64,000 bases of DNA. Origin: Capra hircus. Taxonomy: Eukaryota > Chordata > Mammalia > Artiodactyla > Bovidae. A program made the translations under genes and the position numbers. Positions 10,702 through 21,931 of this stretch are shown one piece after another. The stretch lies in assembly GCF_001704415.2 (NCBI RefSeq), contig NC_030819.1, positions 35,086,575 through 35,150,574 of the forward strand, given 5' to 3'. Position 1 is the first letter of the stretch, and every line of letters begins with the position of its first letter. The notes beneath the pieces were generated by a model. It searched no databases and had not been told where the DNA came from. It saw only the letters and a program-made list of their open reading frames with translations.

Positions 10702-11893
10702 CAGTTCAGTTCAGTGCTCAGTCGTGTCCGACTCTTTGAGACCCCATGAATTGCAGCACGCCAGGCCTCCCTGTCCATCACAACTCCTGGAGTTCACTTA
10801 GACTCACATGCATCGAGTCAGTGATGCCATCAGCCATCTCATCCTCTGTCGTCCCCTTCTCCTCCTGCCCTAATCCCTCCCAGCATCAGAGTCTTTTCCA
10901 AGTGAGTCAACTCTTCATCTGAGGTGGCCTAAGTACTGGAATTTCAGCTTCAGCATCATTCCCTCCAAAGAAATCCCAGGGCTGATCTCCTTCAGAATGG
11001 ACTGGTTGGATCTCCTTGCAGTCCAAGGGACTCTCAAGAGTTCTTCTCCAGCCCCATAGTTCAAACGCATCAATTCTTCAGGCGCTCAGCTTTCTTCACA
11101 GTCCAACTCTCATATCCATACATGACTACTGGAAAAACCATAGCCTTGACTAGACAGACCTTTGTTGGGAAAGTAATGTCTCTGCTTTTAAATATGCTCT
11201 CTAGGTTGGTCATAACTTTTTCTTCCAAGGAGTAAGCATCTTTTAATTTTTATGGCTGCAGTCACCATCTGCAGTGATTTTGGAGCCCCAAAACATAAAG
11301 TCTGACACTGTTTCCACTGTTTCCCCATCTATTTCCCATGAAGTGATGGGAAGAGATGCCATGATCTTCGTTTTCTGAACGTTGAGCTTTAAGCCAACTT
11401 TTTTGCTCTCCTCTTTCACTTTCATCAAGAGGCTTTTTAGTTCCTCTTCACTTTCTGCCATAAGGGTGGTGTTGTCTGCATATCTGAGGTTATTGATATT
11501 TCTGCCGGCAATCTTGATTACAGCTTGGTGTTTCTTCCAGCCCAGCATTTGTCATGATGTACTCTGCATATAAGTTAAATAAGCAGGGTGACAATATACA
11601 GCCTTGACGTACTCTTTTTTCCTATTTGGAACCAGTCTGATGTTCCATGTCCAGTTCTAACTGTTTGCTTCCTGACCTCCATATAGGTTTCTCAAGAGGC
11701 AGGTCAGATGGTCTGGTATTCCCATCGCTTTCAGAATTTTCCGACAGTTTATTGTGATCCACATAGTCAAAGGCTTTGGCATAGTCAATAAAGCAGAAAT
11801 AGATATTTTTTCTAGAACTCTCTTGCTTTTTCCATGATCTAGAGGATGTTGGCGATTTATCTCTGGTTCCTCTAATCCCATATTTCTACTTTG
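10702..11893 (-). mobile_element. BovB LINE, 5'-truncated, inserted into L1
   Basis: Begins with the CAGTT repeat that marks the BovB 3' end and runs, on the minus strand, back through the 3' part and the reverse transcriptase, including the YADN-type catalytic box (normally YADD) near 11475-11487. The 5' end is inside the RT domain near 11890. One catalytic Asp is Asn, so the copy is dead. Confidence 0.9.
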
Positions 11894-12140
11894 TCCCTCC
11901 CTCCCTCTCAATCTCCTTTGGTAAGTTTGTTTTATATGTCTCTGAGTCTATTTCTATTTTGTATACAGCTTCATTTGTATTATTTTTAGATTCCATGTAT
12001 AAGTGTTACCATATTTGTCTTTCTCTGACTTTTTAAAAAAATATATTATCGTTTACATCCATCCATGTTGCTTCAAATGGTGATAGTTTTTTCTTTTTCA
12101 TTGTTCACTAATTTTTGAATCAGTAGCATTCTAAAATTTA
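11894..12140 (-). mobile_element. L1 3' UTR, second part
   Basis: Continuation of the L1 interrupted at 10701: TTTTATATGTCTCTGAGTC and ATTTTTAGATTCCATGTATAAG blocks are in the right order for the minus-strand L1 3' UTR. Confidence 0.75.
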
Positions 12141-14454
12141 ATTCCTCATTAGAGTCCTCACCACACTGAATTTTGATGAGCTACCTGTGTGTTGTCTCTT
12201 CCTTAGATGAGTAACCTAAGGGCTGGGATAAAGTCAGTACATCCCCTACACTGGACCAGAGCCAGACACAGGACAGGTGAGACGAGTAAGGGGAGGGGAC
12301 AGTCTGCCTGCCTCCCGTCCTGGGCCTCCCTCTGCACCTGCGCCAGGAGCCTCTGTGCAGGTCACGGAGCACCTGGCACTATACCGCCCTTGTGCCCTCA
12401 GGACCCGGCAGACAAGGAGCCTTTGAATGGTCCTAACTTCTGATCTGGGAACCTGATGAATGCTTTCATAACTGCCCTGCTGGATCCCTGAACCGCAGAC
12501 ATGATCTAACACTTTCCCTTTGTCCTCTGTTCACGCAAACAGCTGAAAGTGACTCTGTGGTGCCTTTGTTCATCCAGTTGAACAAAGTGTTCTCATCCCC
12601 GCATCCACACTGCTCTCTCTTTACTCTAGTGACTAACTTTTTAGCTTCCTATAACGTTTTCCTTATAAGAGCAACGTAAACTCAGATGGAGCTCATGCTC
12701 CAAAGAATAAAGGCAAGGGACTGTGTTCAGACCTTTTCTTCAGCCCAGCAGGTGTCCCAACCCACCCCCAGAACTCAGTCTGGAAGCAGGGCTGCTCACA
12801 GGGATGATGCAGGGGTATTCCAGGGCCCATCACCCTGTCAGAAGGATGACGAGAGTCCAGCTCCAGAGAGCACAGAAAACTCACTAGAACCAGGCTCTCA
12901 TGTTCTTGAGCAAATGAGGTTATGTCAACACTATTCATCACAGAGACAAGACTTCTGAGCAGGAAGTATACGTGGCTGTTCCCCCAGGGAGAGTCCTGGA
13001 ATGAACTCTCCAGCGTGGCCTCCCTCACCTGCTTCCCTGTCAGGAGATCAAAGTGCAGCTGATTCTTCTCCAGCAGGGATGGAGGGCAGGGTGGACTTTA
13101 GAAACCAGGTGTCATCTCAGCCTTGAACACCAGGGAACCAAACACCCATCACCTACCTCACCTCATGCCCAAGAGTTACAGGCTGAGGGAATCTGGGCCT
13201 GTAAAAATCTATCCTGCTTCTCTCAAACTACACTTAGGGCTGAGCAGGATGCCAGGAAGAGTGAACTGGAGGGTCTGCAGAGAAAATTAGCTAGTACAGG
13301 GGGAGAGGGGATGTCAAGGCTCTGGTGCTGTGTTGCCCAAAGTAACACTTTTCCCACAAGCACTTGAGCTCGCTGTCCTGAAGCAGACTATGTCACAGTC
13401 ATGGTGTCAGTCCACAGTCACAGACTCGTGTAAACCTACAGTTCACAGGACTGATGCCTGTGTTTCCCACAACCCTGAGGACACTTGGGGACACACCCCA
13501 CCAGGACTGCAGATCTTCCCGGGCAGGACGACCCAGGCTGACAGCCCTGCTGAAGATGATCATTCAAGCTATGTGAGACCTGCTGGTTGTGAGTAAGTTC
13601 CTAATTCTCTCATGTTCAAGGGTCCAGTGCCTTTGGTCATGGCCAGCAAGTAATGTACAAGCATCAGTTCAAGAAGTCCTCATGAGAACTCCAGAGACTA
13701 AAGGATCAAGAGCACTCACTGCCCAAGATGAACTATTTTAACCCACCAAAGTGACAGACCTGGGTGTGAGACATAACTTTCTTAATCCAAAGGCTGTGCT
13801 TTTAATCACGACAGCAGTGTCTCAGAGAGAGAATAATCAGGGTTAAGGATGCTCGTGTGCAACAATGTGCATTTTTCTCCAGACTTTGTTATTTATGTTC
13901 AGAAAACCCTCAGGTACCATCCAACAGCCTTCCCCACTACCGCACATCTTATTAAGCACCTGAGGTTGAACAAAGTTCCTGGGGATCTAGTATGAGAACT
14001 CCTTAAATCAGCAGACTTGAAGATCCATGGTCCTAATACACCTGACACACATCCTAACCCTCCCCTAGCAATGCTTGTAGCAGACCTTGCTAGTTGATCC
14101 CAGTACCTTTCAGACAGAATTTGGATATGACTTCATCATTCAGGCACTGCCAAAGGCAAAAAACTGGTTGGAGAAATGCAACCACATGCCATCCTGGTTT
14201 TACATACTTGTCCATTGCTATGCTCACCTTTGCAAAAAGTGTGCCCCTCAAAACCCTATTATAATTAGCTGCCAAATGTCATTAAGATGAAAATGTCAAC
14301 CTAAGCTTCCAGAAGCAGTTACACAGTAGGATCTGAAGCTAAACCTCAGGACGTCAGCAGCCTTTCACAGCACAAGCAGGATTATGCCTTCTGGCCACAG
14401 CAGTCAGGTGTCCTTCTTTTTGCTGGTGGCTCCAGTAGTGACCTGAAGACATAC
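12141..14454. other. Intron sequence without assigned features
   Basis: About 2.3 kb between the 17820 exon and the 10213 exon. Open frames of 60-110 codons occur in several phases (for example 12693-13028 and 13053-13367) but show no known domain, and their composition is that of ordinary GC-moderate intron. A weak MIR-like segment lies near 13740-13830. Confidence 0.45.
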
Positions 14455-14680
14455 TCTCACTCACTCCGTTGCTCAGTTGTGTCTGACTCTTTGTGACCCC
14501 GTGGACGGTAGCCCACCAAGCTCTTCTGTCCATGGGATTATCCAGGCAAGAATACTGGACTGGGTTGCCATTTCCTCTTCCAGGAAATCTTCCCAACCTA
14601 GGCACTGAACCCGTTTCTCCTGTGTCTCCTGCATTGGCAGGCAGATTCTTTTATCACTGAGCCACCTGGGAAGGCCCTAA
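14455..14680 (-). repeat. Bov-tA SINE
   Basis: Complete ruminant tRNA-BovB hybrid SINE in minus orientation: GTTGCTCAGTTGTGTCTGAC at its BovB-derived end, CCAGGCAAGAATACTGG in the middle, and GAGCCACCTGGGAAGGCCC at the tRNA-derived end. Confidence 0.92.
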
Positions 14681-15385
14681 AACATACTTTCAGTTACTAT
14701 TTAGAGAAAACAGTGATGTCAGACCCACCACCTAGAGAGAACATCAAACAGTTCTAATCAACTGGCCACCACATTTGGTTACCTGGGGTGTATAGGAAGG
14801 GGTATCTGGATTGAATTTAGTGTCTAACTTATTGCAGAGTACTAGGAATCAGGAAAATCCACATAGTCCACAGAGACGATACACAAGTTCTCAGACTCTC
14901 CAGCTCAAAATTGAGAAAATCCTGTACTGCTTCTTGAAAATAGCTTCAAGAGGTGCCCTTCTCTCCACTTCCATATGGATGTGAAATGGCCGTTCCCCAG
15001 GCAAAAATCTCTGTCAAGTGTTCCTTCTGGAACAACTCCTCATTGAATGTACCACAGGGCTGCTTTTCAGCAAGACTCTCGAATGATCCCATTTCATGGG
15101 CAGCCTCAAACCATAAAATGTCTGAAGCCTTGTCTTCACAGAAGACTGGATGGAGCTTATCATTCCTCTTATCTCCTCAGATCCTTCCATCAACCAAGTC
15201 ACATCAGCAGAACGCCACACACCTGGACTCTACTGCTCTCCATCCATTCAAACACCTCACAAAACTGGACCTTACAAAAGTTAGCTGGTTCACTTGATGA
15301 CTGAAAAAAATTTTTTACAGCTTTTAGGAAATGAATGATCAGTATCCTTTTTGCAACTAATTAGAAAATATCTCTTTAAACATGA
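14681..15385. other. Intron sequence, nothing assigned
   Basis: Unique-looking intron sequence. The open frames in it have no domain support. Confidence 0.4.
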
Positions 15386-15387
15386 AA

Positions 15388-15565
15388 TTGTTAGTTGCTC
15401 AGTCATGTCCAACTCTTTGTGACCCCATGAAGTATAGTCCACCAGGATCCTCTCTCCATGGAATTCCCCATGCAAGAATACTGGAGTGGGTTGTCATTTC
15501 CTTCTCCAGGGTAACTTCCTGACCCAGGGTTCGAACCAGGATCTCCTGCATTTCAGGAAGATTTG
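15388..15565 (-). repeat. Bov-tA SINE, tRNA end missing
   Basis: BovB-derived end (GTTGCTCAGTCATGTCCAAC) through CAGGATCTCCTGCATTTCAGG. The final GAGCCAC-GGGAAG portion is absent. Confidence 0.88.
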
Positions 15566-15732
15566 GAAGTCAACAGGGAAGCAAGCATCTTATGTGTTAA
15601 TTATAAAAATAAAACATGCAATTGCCACAGTGAAAAAACTCATTTGACTGGATAACTGAGATTTTTTTCCACTTGGTAGATACAAAGACCATGAGGCTCA
15701 ACATTCTTCTCTTCTTGGTTTGGTTTCTAGGT

Positions 15733-16245
15733 TCAGTTCAGTTCAGTTTATTCATTCAGTCATGTCCGACTCTTTGCAGCCCCATGAATTGCAGCACACC
15801 AGGCCTCTTGTCCATCACCAACTCCCGGAGTTCACTCAGACTCACGTCCATTGAGTCCGTGATGCCATCCAGCCATCTCATCCTCTGTCATCCCCTTCTC
15901 CTCCTGCCCCCAATCCCTCCCAGCATCAGAGTCTTTTCCAGTGAGTCAACTCTTTGCATGAGTTGGCCAAAGTACTGGAGTTTCAGCTTTAGCATCATTC
16001 CTTCCAAAGAAACCCCAGGGCTGATCTCCTTCAGAATGGACTGGTTGGATCTCCTTGCAGTCCAAGGGACTCTCAAGAGTCTTCTCCAACACCACAGTTC
16101 AAAAGCATCAATTCTTCGGTGCTCAGCTTTCTTCACAGTCCAACTCTCACATCCATACATGACTACTGGAAAAACCATAGCCTTGACTAGACAGACCTTA
16201 GTTGGCATAGTAATGTCTCTGCTTTTGAATATGCTATCTAAGTTG
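15733..16245 (-). mobile_element. BovB LINE 3' end, 5'-truncated
   Basis: CAGTT repeat at 15733-15750, then the minus-strand 3' region to the TTGAATATGCTATCTAAG block near 16222. About 510 bases. Part of it reads as a continuous peptide (WTARRSNQSILKEISPG), the C-terminal end of the BovB protein. Confidence 0.92.
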
Positions 16246-16477
16246 GTATTAATTTGTAATAATTATTTATGGTTGAGGTCTCTGATATGAACATATTCCC
16301 ACCTTACTTTTTGGCTACAGTTTTTATAACTTTTAAAAATATATAATAATTCTACTTCTCTTATTAGTTTTAAAATTGAAGTATATCATTAATAATAGGA
16401 TAAATTCAATTATTTCATTACCTGTGATTACCTACACAATAGAATGATTAGTCATAAAATGTGATCACCTATTTTTA
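16246..16477. other. AT-rich intron sequence
   Basis: Short AT-rich stretch with no recognised feature. Confidence 0.4.
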
Positions 16478-16583
16478 ATTTTTTTTTTTTTTTTGGATGC
16501 ACCTTGCAGGTACTTAGTTCCCTGACCAGGGAGTAAAGCAGCAGAGGCACAGAGTCTTAACCATAGGACCGCAGGAAAGTCCC
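16478..16583 (-). repeat. CHR-type tRNA SINE fragment
   Basis: Oligo-T run then CTTGCAGGTACTTAGTTCCC, CTGACCAGGGAGTAAAG and GTCTTAACCATAGGACCGC, the artiodactyl tRNA-Glu SINE read in reverse. Short form. Confidence 0.75.
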
Positions 16584-16614
16584 TGTTCCCATTGTTCTAA
16601 AACTAGGAAGCCGA

Positions 16615-16900
16615 ATCGGAGAAGGCGATGGCACCCCACTCCAGTACTCTTGCCTGGAAAATCCCATGGACGGAGGAGCTTGGTGGGCTGCAGTCCACGA
16701 GGTCGCGAAGAGTTGGACATGACTGAGTGACTTCCCTTTCACTCTTCACTTTCATGCATTGGAGAAGGAAATGGCAACCCACTCCAGTGTTCTTGCCTGG
16801 AGAATCCCAGGGACGGGGGAGCCTGGTAGGCTGACGTCTATGGGGTCACACAGAGTCGGACACAACTTAAGTGACTTAGCAGCAGCAGCAGCAGCAGCAA
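16615..16900 (+). repeat. Bov-A2 SINE with CAG-repeat tail
   Basis: Two consecutive Bov-A units: one from GGAGAAGGCGATGGCACCCC at 16618 and one from GGAGAAGGAAATGGCAACCC at 16760. The dimer is followed by (CAG)n at about 16878-16898, the usual Bov-A2 terminal microsatellite. Confidence 0.92.
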
Positions 16901-17095
16901 CAGGAAGCTGAATGGAGTAATAAACTAAATGTATACTGAACAAACCTCCCTCTCGTGTCCTGCTAAGGAATTCTTTTCAGCATTGTTTATATGAATAACT
17001 TTAAGAAAGGGGAGCCACAAACAGTGTGGAATCGTCCCAAATACTAGCAATGATAAAGAGCAAACCTGCAAATAACAGGGCTTATCTTTTCAGCA

Positions 17096-17302
17096 GGGCT
17101 TCCCTGGTGGATCAGACAGTAAAGACTGCACCTGCAATGCAGGAGATCTGGCTTCAGTCCCTGGGTCTGGGAAGATCCTCTGGAGAAGGGAATGGCTACC
17201 CTCTCCAGTATTTTTGCCTAGAGAATTCCATGGACAGAGGAGCCTGGTGGGCTACTGTCCATGGGGTCGCAAAAAGTTAGACATAACTGAGTGACTAACA
17301 TA
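17096..17302 (+). repeat. Bov-tA SINE
   Basis: Full-length plus-strand copy from GGGCTTCCCTGGTGGATCAG to the BovB-derived end GACATAACTGAGTGACTAAC. Confidence 0.93.
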
Positions 17303-17819
17303 TGTCTTTTCAATACATTTAACAACTGCAACTTACTTGAACACGTGAAAAAAAGTATTTTTAAAATATATCACTTCTGACATATGTTTCATGAGGTCTC
17401 CTTTACTTTTCTAATCTTTTCCTTTCCTTGTCATTTCTGGTAACTTCAGGAGGAGAAAAATTGTCTATTTTCCTTCTATATTAGTTCCAACATGATAAAA
17501 TATTTTTAAGAAAAGTATTTACAGAGTGGATACCCTGTGTTAGGAAATATGTCAAGAACAAGACAGAAATGGTTCCTGTCCTCATGGTTCTCACATCCAT
17601 CCTCCTTGTGCTAAAATGCAAAGCTGCATCTGACCTGCACCAGCTCTATGTGCCTTAAGAAACACGCTGACTCACAGTGGCCATAACATCCAATTATCTA
17701 ACGCTGACTTGTGAGAAATTCCAGAAAACAGAGTGCAGAATTTCATGTGTCTGGTTAATTATGGCATAAACAGGAGCCAGCCTGCACTGCCATCCCAACC
17801 TGAGAGCCCCTGTACTCAC
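17303..17819. other. Intron sequence, nothing assigned
   Basis: Intron downstream (in transcript sense) of the TM9-TM10 exon. No recognised repeat. Confidence 0.4.
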
Positions 17820-17970
17820 TTGTACATTCCAGGCGTTTCACATCTCGTGATGTCCTTAAGAAATACCACCAGAGGACAAAGAAAATGATGCCAAGGGGAA
17901 TCACAGGTATAGCAGTCCAAGGAATCACAGCCACCATCACGCCCAGCACACCAACCACAAGCAGAAATGT
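17820..17970 (-). CDS. ABCC4: ABCC4-like exon: TM9 to TM10 of TMD2
   Basis: A 151-nt exon encoding TM9, the short outer turn and TM10 of an MRP4-like transporter: VVGVLGVMVAVIPWTAIP, then a hydrophobic run, ending FLRTSRDVKRLEC. Acceptor CTTTTTCAG ends at 17971 and donor GTGAGT starts at 17819. It opens in phase 0, matching the CAG end of the 30778 exon, and closes in phase 1 into the 10213 exon. Length equals the human exon segment. Oddity: the human Arg-Arg before YFL is Trp-Trp (TGG TGG), as two adjacent CpG transitions of CGG CGG would give, which puts two bulky aromatics at the cytoplasmic end of TM10. The SRDVKRLE block next to it is intact. Confidence 0.93.
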
Positions 17971-18231
17971 CTGAAAAAGCAAAAATAGATGCAGAGGCCT
18001 CCTTATGAAGGGTACTTGCCAAAGATAAACTGTAATGATTTGTTCTATTGGGATTAAACTCCTTTCCTCAAAAGGACTTGTTGGGACAGCAGGGAATGCT
18101 TTCCCTTTCAAATAAATAAAATTATAGGCGGTCCTCAGGATACTTAGTGCATATGTTGAACAGGATAGGAAGAATTTTGTAGGTATCAGCTTTTGTGATA
18201 CACTCAGAAGCTGTTTGAGGCAGGCATTACT
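17971..18231. other. Intron sequence upstream of TM9 exon
   Basis: Polypyrimidine and branch region of the acceptor followed by unassigned intron sequence. An apparent open frame extending the exon to 18111 is just intron read-through across the acceptor. Confidence 0.4.
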
Positions 18232-18308
18232 ACTTTTTTTTTTCCCCTCAGATTTTATTTTAATTTTTTTACTTTACAATATTGTATTGGTTTTGCCATA
18301 CATCATGA
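18232..18308 (-). mobile_element. L1 3' tail fragment
   Basis: Oligo-T then TTTACTTTACAATATTGTATTGGTTTTGCC, the very end of bovine L1 in reverse orientation. Confidence 0.7.
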
Positions 18309-18544
18309 GAATATATGGGGCTCAGAGAGTAGGAGCTGAATCCCAAACTCTCAGAGTCAACAGGTGTTACTAGAGAGATGAGCGAGCAGGCATCACAGGT
18401 GAGGGATCCAAATGCCTCAGCTATACATGGAGGAATAAAGAAGTGGTTAAATACAAATTCTGTGTCCAGAAAAGTAGGACAAAACTTAAATGTTGACCTT
18501 TGGAAGTAGGAATTTGTCTTTCTAGATTTTCTATCCATAGTTAA

Positions 18545-18760
18545 TACTTATTGAGTGTTGACTGTATACAGAGCTATACCTTCGCACCTTCACATGTATT
18601 AACCCATTAATCCTCCCAACAGCTCTATCTAGTAACAGCATTGTCTCATTTTACAGATGGAGAGAGTGAGGCACAGGGAGAGGAAAAAAACTCGATGGAC
18701 ACTGCAAAGCCTCAGTCACGAAACTGGGAAGTCCACGTCACGAGGCTTTAGGACATATTT
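18545..18760 (+). repeat. MIR SINE
   Basis: ACTTATTGAGTGTTGACTGT, CATTTTACAGATGGAGAGAG and GTCACGAAACTGGGAAGTCC blocks in MIR order. Confidence 0.8.
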
Positions 18761-20218
18761 AAGCTTGCCCCTAATATACAGCCATCTATCATTATAATAA
18801 GTATTTAAAATGCCTATTCCAAAAGTTAATGATTGTAGCAACAACAGATTCCATTTACCAAATGTTTACTGTACATAAGACAATGGGCTTAGAGTTCCAT
18901 GAGGATTTTCTTAATCATCACATTATCCCATGAGATTATTCTATCTTGGTTATTCTATCTTGGTCAAAAAAAGAGAGCAGGTAGAAGAGAAAACAAAATC
19001 ATTGATTGTTGCTGCTTTAAGCATCCATCTTTATCAGGAAAAGTATGATACCCTTACTTTTTAAGAATGCAATCAACATTTAGTTTCTGCCTGCTATGAC
19101 AGTGGGTATGGCGGTGAGGATGTGCAGGTTGAGTCTGGGCCAAGGCCTCCAAAGCTTATGATCTCAGGTGGATACAAATTTATGGTGATCTGCACAAGGC
19201 AGAGAGTGCTAGGGAAACACAGAGAAGAATTCAGGAACATTTTTAGACAATTCTAAGAGGAGACTTATGGCTGAATGTTACAGGCTGGTTTAACAAATAG
19301 AAAGAGCGGCAAGAAAAACTTGCGCGCAGCAACTACAATTGATGGAAATTTTGAGCAGAAAGGAGCTGAGATGAGAAGTTAAGATGCCTGTCAGAGTTAA
19401 CACTGGTTGCTCTGGGTCCTCTCAGCCCCAGCACCTGCATCCCATGCTTGCCACCCCAGGGCCTCCCCGCCTTGTCACCGAGGGCAGCTGGCCCAGGTGC
19501 GTCTCTGAGGGATGGGTTAGGGGTGGTCATATCTTTATCACAAGGATGTGGGTTATCATTTCACAGCTCTTCCTGATCAGTTTTTTCATAGGATCTTCAC
19601 AACCATCTTGTGAATGAGAAAAGTAAGAACTCCATTCTCATTTACAGAGATGGCATAAAGATGGGAGGGTAAGTGGTTATCCTAAGTTTCCTAGGAAGGA
19701 CTGCAGGTCAAGGAGAAAGGCAGGAGCGGTTTGTACTCAGGGAATCCTAGAGTCTTGGCTGCAGGCAGGAGGAGCCTGGAAGGAGGAGGAAATGTCCAGA
19801 ACTGTGACTCAGTGTTTAGGAGCCCTTGGGAACCAAACTGTATTATCTGGATGGAGACCCATGTACTTTTCCTGTTTTTCCCACATCTGCTGTGGTATCA
19901 AAATAAAACCCAGAATGAAGAAGATGGGATTCTGAGGCAATACTTTCCAGTCATTAGTGGAAAAAAACAGGCCTAATTGACTTCCCTCCTATTAGACCTA
20001 CAGAAGAACAACTGCTTCCAGCTACTGCATTAAATATGCATTCTGTCTGCTATAACTTTCATGTTCTTGGGGAGGGGTTCTGCCAGGGCCTTCTAAGTCT
20101 GGACTTAAGTTATCTGGCTTGCTATCTTAACAGCATGTTGGTTGTCATAAAAACCTGCTAAAATGTCAATACAAAATTCAAATTACAATTTTTTAGCAAA
20201 CTCATTGGCTTAAAGCTC
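18761..20218. other. Intron sequence with weak MIR-like pieces
   Basis: Mostly unique intron. Weak MIR similarity near 18845-18960 (CCATTTACCAAATGTTTACTG) and near 19555-19690 (CATTTACAGAGATGGCATAAAG). No exon signals with coding match. Confidence 0.45.
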
Positions 20219-20527
20219 AATATTCTTTTGGACTCTGTGGGAGAGGCCTAGGGTGGGATGATTTGGGAGAATGGCATTGAAACATGTATAATATCATATA
20301 TAAAACAAATCACCAGTACAGGTTCAATGCATGATACTGGATACTTGGGGCTGGTGCACTGAGATGACCCAGAGGGATGGTATGGGGAGGGAGGAGGGAG
20401 AGGGGGTTCAGGATGGGGAACACGTGTATACCTGTGGCAGATTCATGTTGATGTATGGCAAAACCAATACAATACTGTAAAGTAATTAACCTCTAATTAA
20501 AATAAATAAATTTATATTTTTTAAAAA
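20219..20527 (+). mobile_element. Bovine L1 3' UTR end
   Basis: TTTTGGACTCTGTGGGAGAGG through GGCTGGTGCACTGAGATGACCC to the terminal AAAACCAATACAATACTGTAAAG and A-rich tail. It matches the 3' end of the L1 at 43410-43715 closely. Strongly 5'-truncated. Confidence 0.9.
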
Positions 20528-21226
20528 AAGCTCAACATTCAGAAAACTAAGATCATGGCATCTGGCCCCATCACTTCATGGCAAATACATGGGGAAACAG
20601 TGGAAACAGTGGTTGACTTTATTTTTCTGGGCTCCAAAATCACTGTAGAAGGTGACTACAGCCATGAAATTAAAAGACGCTTACTCCTTGGAAGGAAAGT
20701 TATGACCAACCTAGATAGCATATTCAAAAGCAGAGACATTACTTTGACGACTAAGGTCCATCTAGTCAAGGCTATGGTTTTTCCAGTGGTCATGTATGGA
20801 TGTGAGAGTTGGACTGTGAAGAAAGCTGAGTGCCGAAGAATTGATGCTTTTTAATTGTGGTGTTGGAGAAGACTCTTGAGAATCCCTTGGACTGCAAGGA
20901 GATCCAACCAGTTCATTCTGAAGGAGATCAACCCTGGGATTTCTTTGGAGGGAATGATGCTAAAGCTGAAACTTCCGTACTTTGACCACTTCATGCGAAG
21001 AGTTGACTCACTGGAAAAGACTTTGATGCTGGGAGGGATTGGGGGCAGGAGGAGAAGGGGATGACAGAGGATGAGATGGCTGGATGGCATCACCAACTCG
21101 ATGGACGTGAGTTTGAATGAACTCCAGGAGATGGTGATGGACAGGGAGGCCTGGTGTGCTGAAATTCATGGGGTCGCAAAGAGTCAGACACTACTGAGCA
21201 ACTGAACTGACAGAACTGAACTGAAC
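20528..21226 (+). mobile_element. BovB LINE 3' part, first of two head-to-tail copies
   Basis: Begins in the A-rich tail of the preceding L1 with the KAQHSEN-type region (GCTCAACATTCAGAAAACTAAG) and reads to the BovB terminus GAACTGAACTGAACT near 21226. Contains a 99-codon open stretch of the BovB C-terminus, closed by a nonsense change near 20850. Confidence 0.92.
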
Positions 21227-21762
21227 TCCTTGGAAAGAAAGTTATCACCAACCTAGACAGCATATTAAAAAGCAGAGACATTACTTTTCAACAAAGGTCC
21301 ATCTAGTCAAGTCTATGGTATTCCCAGTAGTCAGGTATGGATATGAGAGCGGGACAGTAAAGAAAGCTGAGTGCCTAAGAATTGACTCTTTTGAACTGTG
21401 GTGCTGGAGAAGACTCTTGAGAGTCCCTTGGACTGCCAGGAGATCCAACCAGTCCATCCTAAAGGAGATCAGTCCTGGGTGCTTATTGGAAGGATGGATG
21501 TTGAAGCTGAAACTCCAATACTTTGGCCACCTTATGCATAAAGCTGACTGATTTGAAAAAAAACCCTGATGCTGGGAAAAATTGAGGGCAGGAGAAGAAG
21601 GGGATGACAGAGAATGAGATGGTTGGATGGCATCACCGACTCATGGACATGAGTTTGCGTAAACTCAGGGAGTTGGTGATGGACAGGGAGGCCTAGCATG
21701 CTACAGTTCATGGGGTCACAAAGAGTCAGACACAACTGAGCAACTGAACTGAACTGAGCAGA
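21227..21762 (+). mobile_element. BovB LINE 3' end, second head-to-tail copy
   Basis: Starts directly after the terminal repeat of the previous copy (CCTTGGAAAGAAAGTTATCACC) and ends at another GAACTGAACTGAG terminus. It covers the same 3' region as the first copy from about 20690 on, with independent mutations, so it is a second insertion or a tandem duplication with later divergence. Confidence 0.9.
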
Positions 21763-21931
21763 ATCACATCATTTGATGGACAACATTAATCAGTTGCAAT
21801 AATTTGGCTCTCCCCAGGTGAGGGCCATTTAAGACTAACCCAACCTGGAAGATAACCTGGGAAGCAGAGGTAAAATCAAAATGAAGGGCTCCAAGGAAGC
21901 TGAGCGAATGCTTTTTCCTTAGGTATGCATT
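21763..21931. other. Short unique intron segment
   Basis: About 170 bases separating BovB copies of opposite orientation. Nothing recognised. Confidence 0.4.

Noticed and set aside
12141..13600. Several open frames of 80-111 codons in both strands
   Set aside because: No domain, no splice signals of their own, overlapping frames in all phases, and the composition of ordinary intron.
17755..18111. One continuous 118-codon reading frame around the TM9-TM10 exon
   Set aside because: Only 17820-17970 matches MRP4; the flanks cross a good acceptor and a good donor and are intron read-through.
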